Source: a virus
Strand: one strand, 5' to 3'
Length of the DNA: 27,698 bases
Virus record (IMG/VR): IMGVR_UViG_3300047552_000956
Coordinates: 1-27,698 of that record
Part shown: positions 1 to 5,467 of the stretch, one piece after another
Layout of the letters: each line of letters begins with the position of its first letter
Numbering within the stretch: the first letter of the stretch is position 1
Notes under the pieces: generated by a model
Told to the model about the DNA's origin: nothing
Database searches by the model: none
Seen by the model: the letters and a program-made list of their open reading frames with translations, nothing else
Position numbers and translations under genes: made by a program

Positions 1-1050
1 GCAGGTATATGGTTTTTAAGAAAAACTCGTGACGCAACTGATGACGCAACTGATGACGCAACTCGTGCCGCAACTGATGCCGCAACTGATGCCGCAACTG
101 ATGCCGCAACTCGTGCCGCAATTGATGCCGCAACTTATGCCGCAACTTATGACGCAACTGATGACGCAACTCGTGCCGCAACTGATGCCGCAATTGATGC
201 CGCAACTTATGCCGCAACTCGTGCCGCAACTGATGACGCAACTAATGCCGCAACTTATGACGCAACTGATGACGCAACTCGTGCCGCAACTGATGCCGCA
301 ATTGATGCCGCAACTGATGACGCAACTCGTGCCGCAACTTATGATTTTAAATGGTTATATTATTTAGCAAAGAAGTTTGGAGGTAAAAATTATAAACTAC
401 TTATATCCTGCATAAATAGATGGGCAAATGTAAGACAATGGGGAAATATGTGGTCTTCATATCCAGCTTATGCTGAGGCATACAGAGATGTATTAAAACT
501 TTCTGGTTTAAAATGTTGGAATAAATGGTCTGCATATGAAGATTGTGCAAAACTTGGTGGTTATAGAGTTATGCACGAAGAATTTTGCATTGTAAGCGAT
601 TTTCCTGATGTAATAAAAATTGATTCTCAAAATAGAGCACACTGTGAAGATGGGGCTTCACATAGATGGTCAGATGGGTTTGAGATATATTCATGGCATG
701 GTATCAAGGTAAATAAAAAAATAATATGTACACCAGAACTTTTGACTATTGAAGAAATACAATCAGAAAAAAATATTGAAGTGCAACGTGTAATGATAGA
801 ACGTTTTGGAGTTGAAAAGTACCTTGAAAAAATCGATTGTGATGTTATTGATACAGATATGCGTGGAATTGAAGGAGGTGGCGCACGTTGTTTGCTTAGA
901 GAAAATAACGGTAATCAATGGTTAGTATGTACAGATGGAAGCACTGAACGAGTTTACCATCTATCAGCACCTAAAGAATCTAAGACGTGTAAAGAAGCGC
1001 ATGAGGCATTATCTGGATTCGCAGAATCAAAAATTAAAATGGAGGGATGA
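1..1050 (+). CDS. Tetrapeptide-repeat protein with DUF6745-like C-terminal domain (5' partial)
   Basis: The frame is open from base 1 to the stop at 1048-1050, so the start lies outside the window; 349 residues are visible. Residues 9-112 are 26 tandem T-[DRYN]-[AD]-A tetrapeptides. Reading continues without a stop into a globular domain beginning YDFKWLYYLAKKFGG and containing NMWSSYPAYAEAYRDV, VMHEEFCIVSDFPDV and ASHRWSDGFEIYSWHG, then the basic/acidic motif VMIERFG near residue 265. From memory this matches the uncharacterised family often labelled DUF6745, in which short Ala/Thr/Asp repeats precede a domain of this kind; no biochemical role is established. An ATG at 448 lies in the same frame but has no clear ribosome site and would cut the domain. 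The stop overlaps the ribosome site of the next gene, suggesting coupling. Frame assignment is secure; the family name is recognition only. Confidence 0.82.
   Translation, partial: AGIWFLRKTRDATDDATDDATRAATDAATDAATDAATRAAIDAATYAATYDATDDATRAATDAAIDAATYAATRAATDDATNAATYDATDDATRAATDAAIDAATDDATRAATYDFKWLYYLAKKFGGKNYKLLISCINRWANVRQWGNMWSSYPAYAEAYRDVLKLSGLKCWNKWSAYEDCAKLGGYRVMHEEFCIVSDFPDVIKIDSQNRAHCEDGASHRWSDGFEIYSWHGIKVNKKIICTPELLTIEEIQSEKNIEVQRVMIERFGVEKYLEKIDCDVIDTDMRGIEGGGARCLLRENNGNQWLVCTDGSTERVYHLSAPKESKTCKEAHEALSGFAESKIKMEG
25..336 (+). repeat. 26 tandem 12-bp coding repeats
   Basis: Units have the form ACT-NNN-GMC-GCA, where the second codon is CGT, GAT, TAT or AAT and the third is GAC or GCC; three units start ATT. 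The length is an exact multiple of three, so gain or loss of units keeps the frame. A higher-order duplication is visible: units 11-15 (145-204) and 20-24 (253-312) are identical in DNA, an offset of nine units (108 bp), and the identity runs a few bases beyond each end. Variation is concentrated in the second codon. Confidence 0.95.
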
Positions 1051-1051
1051 G

Positions 1052-1486
1052 ATGAAAAGCGTAGAAGTATTAGAGCAGATAAAAGAAGTAGCGTTAAAGA
1101 ACGCATCAAGAAAAAAAAGTCAGAAGCGTAGAACGGTAGACCTTAAAGTCGGAGATTGTTTTAGGCAGGGAGACCTATATTTTCATGTTGTTTCTAATAA
1201 TCATAAAGTCGGTGACATTGTAGAACGTAAACAACTTGCTGACGGTGACCAGTTGGGCGCACGGCATATACTTACAGGACATACAAAGGTATATGAAGGG
1301 ATTGAATTACCTTATTATGTTTCTTCACAATATAAGAAAGCTGCATTAGGGTATGCTTTTGATATACTTGAAAAAGGTGTTGTGGCAACGCATCCTGAAC
1401 ACGACGAGTATGTATTTCCTGATAAATGTAGGATTCAGGTAACACATCAACTTGATTTACGAACACTAGAACGTGTAAGAGATTAA
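1052..1486 (+). CDS. Conserved hypothetical protein, partner of the repeat protein
   Basis: 144 residues, starting MKSVEVLEQI. The ATG at 1052 is chosen because GGAGGG at 1041-1046 sits five bases upstream; an in-frame ATG at 935 would overlap the previous gene deeply. Residues about 36-60 (VGDCFRQGDLYFHVV) and 85-95 (HILTGHTKVYEG) resemble a small, widespread uncharacterised family with an RQGD motif followed by a T-GH-x segment and a C-terminal HPEH-D/E. That family often lies next to DUF6745-type repeat genes, so the pair probably works together. It is mostly beta in appearance, with no catalytic motif I can name. Its Lys/Arg-rich N-terminus (residues 20-28) could contact nucleic acid, but that is a guess. 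Confidence 0.75.
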   Translation: MKSVEVLEQIKEVALKNASRKKSQKRRTVDLKVGDCFRQGDLYFHVVSNNHKVGDIVERKQLADGDQLGARHILTGHTKVYEGIELPYYVSSQYKKAALGYAFDILEKGVVATHPEHDEYVFPDKCRIQVTHQLDLRTLERVRD

Positions 1487-1501
1487 ATAACAAGGAGTAT
1501 C

Positions 1502-1705
1502 ATGGGAATAAAAGACGAATGTTTTACGATGGAAGAAGCGGCGAGTGAGTTGGGGTACGCACATGGGTCGTTAGCGGTTAATTGGCGTAAGATATGCGCT
1601 AAATTAAATATCACTGCTAAAGAAATATCTGGTCGTGTATGGTTCACGAAAGATTCAGTTCGTAAGGCGATACAAAACTCAAACATTGATTTAAGTAAAA
1701 AATAA
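1502..1705 (+). CDS. Small helix-turn-helix (excisionase/MerR-like) protein
   Basis: 67 residues with AAGGAG at 1491-1496 upstream of the ATG. The order FTMEEAASELGYAHGSLAVNW, then VWFTKDSVRKAI, resembles winged helix-turn-helix microproteins of the excisionase or AlpA/MerR type: an HTH comes first, then a short beta wing (GRVWF), then a helix. It probably binds DNA, as a regulator or accessory factor of the replication and recombination genes that follow. No target site is identified. It contains no Cys and no catalytic motif. A general phage DNA-binding protein is the main alternative. Confidence 0.65.
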   Translation: MGIKDECFTMEEAASELGYAHGSLAVNWRKICAKLNITAKEISGRVWFTKDSVRKAIQNSNIDLSKK

Positions 1706-1761
1706 AATTGTGGTAATGAGCCGACCACATTTAACAGGCTCAAAAAAAGGTAGGTGTTGTT

Positions 1762-2673
1762 ATGGCGTTAAAAGGGGTCAAACCAGAGAAAAAAGAGAAA
1801 CGGCTGAAGATGTTCGTGTACGGTCCAGCCGGAATTGGAAAGACTACTGCTGCAATCCAATTCCCAAACTCGTATGTAGTGGACACGGAAAAGGGTACTG
1901 ATTTTTACAGTGAAACAATCAATAAATCAAGTTCAGCGGTATTTCAATCAGCTAATCCAGATGATATATACGCTGAAATCAGGGAGTTGCTTACAACAAA
2001 ACATCAGTATAAGACATTGATTATTGACCCGATTACTCATGTCTATAACGCAACACAAGAGAAATGGACACGTATTTTCGAGAAGAACTCAAAGACTTCA
2101 AAAGATTCTGATATTCAGGATTTTGGTATGCGTTATTGGAGCAAAATCAAAGGTGAGTTTAAGGGTCTTGAACGGCTGATACTCGCCCTTGATATGAATG
2201 TTATCTGTACAGCACACCAGAAAGACGTATACGGTTCAAACTTCTCAAAATTAGGTGTCACGTTTGACAGTATGCGTGGCGATGATTACCTGTTTGACCT
2301 GATATTCAGGATTGAAAAACGAGGGACTGACCGTATCGCAATCTGCGAGAAAGAACGTGCGGATATGGGAAAACAAAAGTTTCCAGCTGAGTTTATATGG
2401 TCATATGAAAACTTCTGCAAATATTATGGACGTGAAATAATCGAGAAGGAAAGTGTTCCTGTAGTGTTAGCATCACCTGAACAAGTTGACACTATTCAGA
2501 AGCTTATATCGGCGTTAAATGTCGATGAAGCGACAATAACAAAATGGTTTGTTAAAGCGGATGTAGAGAAGTTCTCAGAAATGAATGGTGATACAATACA
2601 GAAATGTATCGACGTTCTTAACAAAAAGATTGATGAACTTAAAAACACGGATTCTAAAAAGGAGGTTAAATAA
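1762..2673 (+). CDS. RecA-like AAA ATPase (AAA_24/Sak4-type recombinase)
   Basis: 303 residues. Walker A is GPAGIGKTT at residues 21-29 and a Walker B-like strand TLIIDP lies at 85-90 (Asp89). A further IICTAHQ-type strand near residue 150 (NVICTAHQKD) fits the sensor position of RecA-fold ATPases. Phage proteins of this size with an early Walker A are typically annotated AAA_24; Sak4-type single-strand annealing proteins belong here and act with a phage SSB in recombination and replication. That fits the next gene, whose product looks like an SSB and whose ATG overlaps this stop codon by one base. The tail after about residue 235 is helical and Lys-rich. The ribosome site is AAAGGTAGGTG. ATPase assignment is strong; Sak4 specifically is inference. 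Confidence 0.8.
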   Translation: MALKGVKPEKKEKRLKMFVYGPAGIGKTTAAIQFPNSYVVDTEKGTDFYSETINKSSSAVFQSANPDDIYAEIRELLTTKHQYKTLIIDPITHVYNATQEKWTRIFEKNSKTSKDSDIQDFGMRYWSKIKGEFKGLERLILALDMNVICTAHQKDVYGSNFSKLGVTFDSMRGDDYLFDLIFRIEKRGTDRIAICEKERADMGKQKFPAEFIWSYENFCKYYGREIIEKESVPVVLASPEQVDTIQKLISALNVDEATITKWFVKADVEKFSEMNGDTIQKCIDVLNKKIDELKNTDSKKEVK

Positions 2674-3155
2674 TGAAACTCAAGCGTAATATGAAAAATG
2701 TGGATGAGGGTGAGGCTGGTTCTGACAAGTTTACGATTAGCGTAGGACAGCATGAATTTATTATTTCTGAGATTCAGGAATTGTACACGAAAAATGGTGA
2801 CCCGATGTTTAACATCAAGCTAATATGCAATAAAGGAGATAAAGACGCTGGTAAATGGTGTTTCGATAAAATCGTTATACCAGAAGAAAATAGTTCGGCT
2901 ATTAAGATTATGGGACGGTCAAAACATTTTCTGCATTGTATCGGTGAACCGTATGACAATGACGGACTGGATATTGATAGTGACCGATGGTTAAACAAGA
3001 AAGTTGTTGCTGAAACTGAAATTGAAGCACCGAACGAATACCATCCAAAGTTTCCAGTAACAAAAATCACAAACTATGTTCTTGTTGAAGGGCTTAACTC
3101 TATACCTGATGCAAGCATGGAACAATCAGCGTCACCTATTGAAGAACCATTTTAA
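2673..3155 (+). CDS. SSB-like protein (DUF669-like) with acidic C-terminal tip
   Basis: 160 residues. The first 130 look like an OB-type beta barrel (FTISVGQHEFIISEIQE, MFNIKLICN, WCFDKIVI), resembling the DUF669-like proteins that accompany AAA_24/Sak4 ATPases in phages. The last residues, SPIEEPF, form an acidic tip ending in Phe after a low-complexity linker, the arrangement bacterial SSBs use to recruit partner proteins. It probably coats single-stranded DNA and recruits the ATPase encoded just upstream. It overlaps that gene (TAATG), and AAAAAGGAGG lies upstream, so translation is probably coupled. The SSB-like reading rests on fold appearance, tail and neighbourhood. Confidence 0.65.
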   Translation: MKLKRNMKNVDEGEAGSDKFTISVGQHEFIISEIQELYTKNGDPMFNIKLICNKGDKDAGKWCFDKIVIPEENSSAIKIMGRSKHFLHCIGEPYDNDGLDIDSDRWLNKKVVAETEIEAPNEYHPKFPVTKITNYVLVEGLNSIPDASMEQSASPIEEPF

Positions 3156-3171
3156 TTGTTAAAATAAGATT

Positions 3172-3190
3172 ACAGCGTCCAATCCGCTGT
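3172..3190 (+). other. Small inverted repeat in the intergenic gap
   Basis: ACAGCG and CGCTGT are separated by seven bases between the SSB-like gene and the next microprotein gene. The 6-bp stem is too short, and lacks a U-run, to be called a terminator; it could be a processing or attenuation hairpin. Confidence 0.25.
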
Positions 3191-3209
3191 TTAGCTTAAA
3201 AGGAAGCCG

Positions 3210-3332
3210 ATGAAGCCTAAAATCAAGAAAGAATGTTCAAATTGTCGGCATGAACCTGAAAGAAAGGCGTGTCAAGAACATAAAATCAAACCGTGTTATA
3301 AATGCCAATATATCTATTGGGAGAAGAAATGA
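3210..3332 (+). CDS. 40-residue zinc-ribbon microprotein
   Basis: The product starts MKPKIKKECSNCRHEPERKA and ends QYIYWEKK. Cysteines at 9, 12, 21, 29 and 32 give two CxxC knuckles (CSNC, CYKC) able to bind one zinc. AAAGGAAG at 3199-3206 is a good ribosome site. The stop (AAATGA) overlaps the ATG of the next gene, which supports both as real. It is very basic, so nucleic-acid binding is likely; the specific role is unknown. Confidence 0.6.
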   Translation: MKPKIKKECSNCRHEPERKACQEHKIKPCYKCQYIYWEKK

Positions 3333-3532
3333 AACTACCACTTTGTCCATACTGTAATAAACGTAGATTACATTATATAAAAATTGATAGCAAGAAACTT
3401 ACCAAGACGTGTAAAGCAAAAGTATGTAGGAAAATATGTGCTTCTAAGAACGCACAAAGGAATGCTTTGTTTCTTAATAATCCGTATGTTCGTAAAACTA
3501 AATATGTATCATCGTATGGAGAACTAGTATAA
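3329..3532 (+). CDS. 67-residue zinc-finger-like protein
   Basis: Starts MKLPLCPYCNKRRLHYI at an ATG that overlaps the previous stop, with GGGAGAAG upstream; an earlier in-frame ATG at 3302 would lie inside the preceding gene. CPYC at residues 6-9 and CKAKVCRKIC at 27-36 give at least four Cys in a zinc-ribbon arrangement. The product is strongly basic. It is the last rightward gene and ends three bases before the convergent minus-strand gene. A possible nucleic-acid-binding accessory; function unknown. Confidence 0.6.
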   Translation: MKLPLCPYCNKRRLHYIKIDSKKLTKTCKAKVCRKICASKNAQRNALFLNNPYVRKTKYVSSYGELV

Positions 3533-3535
3533 TAT

Positions 3536-4075
3536 TTATAAAGTACCTTCCCAAACAGTTTCAAACTCGTCACTGTCGATGAAATGACCGGGCATACAGT
3601 CTCCCGGTTTATCAACGTTCTTTAATGCAAACGGTATTTCTTTACGGAACGCCCATAACGTGTTCTCTGAACAGAACATCTTATTCTTTGACCCTGTGCA
3701 GAGTTTCCCTAACAAGAAATGAGCTATACCGAACCAATCATACCCAAGATTGCATTTAGTCGCTGACCAGAACGCTATTTTGTATCGCAACCGCTCATCA
3801 TACGCTTGTGAATTTCTGAACTTGCGTATACAGACGTATCGACCTTTATAGAACTTAGGAAAATCATCTAATATCTGCGTTGTAGGCGGTGCAACACGAA
3901 CGCTGTTATATCCACCACCTAGTATCTCAACGTGGCTGTAACGTGATGCTAGAGGGCTTAAACCACGCTTTAATTGTTCTTTCTCAATGCCACGACCGAA
4001 TATATCCGGTTTTTCACGATTAAGGTAACACGCTATGTAGCCCATTTTCGGGACATCTTCATTAAGCGGTTGCAT
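3536..4075 (-). CDS. Permuted papain-like (NlpC/P60-type) cysteine hydrolase
   Basis: 179 residues. His48 in SRYSHVEIL precedes Cys135 in MFCSENTLWAF with Glu137, the order expected of permuted papain-like amidases such as the YiiX/DUF830 group; YDWFGIAHFLLGK lies just before the Cys, as in that group. Such enzymes cleave peptide or amide bonds in cell-wall peptides or lipids. It follows a small two-span membrane protein, so a lysis role as endolysin with holin is reasonable. No signal peptide is seen. The ATG at 4075 has AAGGAAGG upstream and overlaps the previous gene by 14 bases; an ATG at residue 11 is a less supported alternative. It is the last gene of the leftward operon. Catalytic residues are inferred from motif order. 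Confidence 0.68.
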   Translation of the reverse strand: MQPLNEDVPKMGYIACYLNREKPDIFGRGIEKEQLKRGLSPLASRYSHVEILGGGYNSVRVAPPTTQILDDFPKFYKGRYVCIRKFRNSQAYDERLRYKIAFWSATKCNLGYDWFGIAHFLLGKLCTGSKNKMFCSENTLWAFRKEIPFALKNVDKPGDCMPGHFIDSDEFETVWEGTL

Positions 4076-4247
4076 CTGTACCTTCCTTTTTACGTAGCTG
4101 ATACCCTGTTATTACTGTTGCCGCTAACCCTAAGAACGCTTCAGGTGGGATTAACTTCATCAAGAACCCAACACACGTTGTTATTGAAAAACACAACAAC
4201 GCAAAGTATTGACCTGACATCGCTTTCTTTTTAAAGAAATCGTTCAT
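4062..4247 (-). CDS. Holin-like two-span membrane protein
   Basis: 61 residues: a basic N-terminus (MNDFFKKKAMSG), a first span around residues 14-32, a polar turn with LIPPEAF, a second span around 37-51 and a charged tail (LRKKEGTDATA). Size, two spans and position directly before a predicted cell-wall hydrolase fit a small class II-like holin. Its ATG overlaps the previous stop (ATGA), and AAGGTGA is the ribosome site. No sequence-specific family is recognised, so holin is a context call. Confidence 0.55.
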   Translation of the reverse strand: MNDFFKKKAMSGQYFALLCFSITTCVGFLMKLIPPEAFLGLAATVITGYQLRKKEGTDATA

Positions 4248-4501
4248 ACTACATCACCTTCATCTAAACCATCCCTTTGAACACCGATAATCTTTGTTAG
4301 TATCTCACGGAATGTAAAAAAACCTTTATCATCATCTGCTATTGATTGATGTAACAAGACAAGGGAATCATCGTATTCTTCTTCACGCATCTCATAATCG
4401 AGTAGCTCAAGAATACGTTCTTTTGATACCATACCACGACCGTTTGGGAACTCTTTAATCAAGTCTGACTTGAAATCCTCGACAACATGGACTGGTGACA
4501 T
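4244..4501 (-). CDS. 85-residue acidic protein with degenerate EF-hand-like segments
   Basis: I do not recognise the family. The product is acidic and helical. Two segments, FPNGRGMVSKERIL (about 18-31) and IADDDKGFFTFREIL (about 54-68), have a loop with a Gly, then a hydrophobic residue and a Glu/Arg before a helix, like a pair of degenerate EF-hands; the spacing of acidic residues is off canonical, so calcium binding is doubtful. The gene sits between the ejection-protein block and the lysis genes and is coupled to the holin-like gene by ATGA. The ribosome site is GGAGGT, six bases from the ATG. Confidence 0.55.
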   Translation of the reverse strand: MSPVHVVEDFKSDLIKEFPNGRGMVSKERILELLDYEMREEEYDDSLVLLHQSIADDDKGFFTFREILTKIIGVQRDGLDEGDVV

Positions 4502-4513
4502 GATACCTCCAGT

Positions 4514-5467
4514 TTAACGTGTTGCGTATCGTTTCCTACGTTCAATTTCTCTCTGTTTCGCTATCGCACGTTGTGCCATTGTCATACCAACACCTAATCC
4601 TGCAACACCTGCGGACATAGCTGGCGTGGTGAAGGATTTTTGACCTGTCTTCCCATGCGCCTCGTTCCAAATGTCGGTGAGTTGGGTATCTGTAACCTTA
4701 TTCATTTTTCTATCAGGCTTATATAATAGCTCATACGATACTGGATTTTTTGGATTGCTTATATCGACTTCGTCAGGATATTCAGTTACCAAATTTTTGA
4801 GCTTAGTTTTTATTGAAACAACTTTACTTGGAGAATCGGTATAAGCCAACGCATCATTATAATCCGTTGTTACAAAATCACCGTTTTTTATTCCTTTACC
4901 AGATACACTTTTTGAATCTATGCCACGATAAACCGTTATTGTTGATTCAGGGTCTAATCCTTTAATATCTCCAACGAAAACACTTTGCGGTTTTACATAA
5001 TTTCTCAACTTTGGACTATACTCACCATATTGAGTTGAACTACCTCGCATCTTAGAAAGAAACCTGTCTAAAGTATCGTGTTTTTTTGCTTCGCTTAAAA
5101 GTGTAGCTTTTTGTGGCTCTGAAAAAGAATCTATACTTCTATCAAGTTCTTTTAATTTTGCATCAGCATTTTTTTGTTTAATTAAGTTTGCGTTTTCTTT
5201 TACCACTGACATTTTGGTGTCAATATCTTCAAGCTCTTTCAATAAAGATTGTCTTTCCTTAAATGAGCTGTACGATTGTTCATTTTTAAAAGTTCCCGTT
5301 TTTTTATCAAACCCATCATTTACCATTGGAGTAATTTCATCAATCCTTTTTGTAATATAGTTCCTTTTCTCGTTCAAGGCTTCTGACTTCAATTCAGGCG
5401 TGATATTTGATGACTGTTTACCAACGCCTTGTGGTGGAACAGCCTCACCTTTTTTTTGGCACACCAA
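4514..5467 (-). CDS. C-terminal part of an ejection protein with ADP-ribosyltransferase-like domain
   Basis: The 5' boundary is uncertain: the only start near the overlap is a TTG without a ribosome site, and the frame joins the upstream gene if one A is removed from the A8 run at 5450-5457. I therefore read this as the C-terminal portion of the preceding protein. Residues about 30-130 are coiled-coil. A later segment has VYRGID (179-184), GDFVTTDYNDALAY (196-209) and SYELLY (244-249), the order (Arg, strand with Thr/Ser, Glu) seen in ADP-ribosyltransferases and in ART-like domains of phage minor virion proteins. The C-terminus has a Gly/Ala/Met-rich helix (about 281-300), then a basic tail. 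An NAD-dependent modification of a host target after injection is possible; a purely structural role is the alternative. Confidence 0.6.
   Translation of the reverse strand: MVCQKKGEAVPPQGVGKQSSNITPELKSEALNEKRNYITKRIDEITPMVNDGFDKKTGTFKNEQSYSSFKERQSLLKELEDIDTKMSVVKENANLIKQKNADAKLKELDRSIDSFSEPQKATLLSEAKKHDTLDRFLSKMRGSSTQYGEYSPKLRNYVKPQSVFVGDIKGLDPESTITVYRGIDSKSVSGKGIKNGDFVTTDYNDALAYTDSPSKVVSIKTKLKNLVTEYPDEVDISNPKNPVSYELLYKPDRKMNKVTDTQLTDIWNEAHGKTGQKSFTTPAMSAGVAGLGVGMTMAQRAIAKQREIERRKRYATR

Noticed and set aside
25-336. Repeat array as a CRISPR or iteron origin
   Set aside because: Units are 12 bases, contiguous, without spacers, and stay in codon phase with a long gene. They lack a conserved palindromic core.
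29-367. Reading frame giving MTQL/MPQL/VPQL repeats
   Set aside because: It has no downstream domain and no ribosome site. Frame 1 across the same bases runs continuously into a recognisable domain, so this is a shadow of the repeat.
1706-1761. GAGCC/GGCTC inverted repeat followed by A-run as a terminator
   Set aside because: The stem is only five bases with a 14-base loop, and the A-run is partly the next gene's ribosome site.
3500-3560. Bidirectional terminator between the convergent operons
   Set aside because: The two stops are three bases apart and I see no GC-rich stem with a U-run on either strand near the junction.
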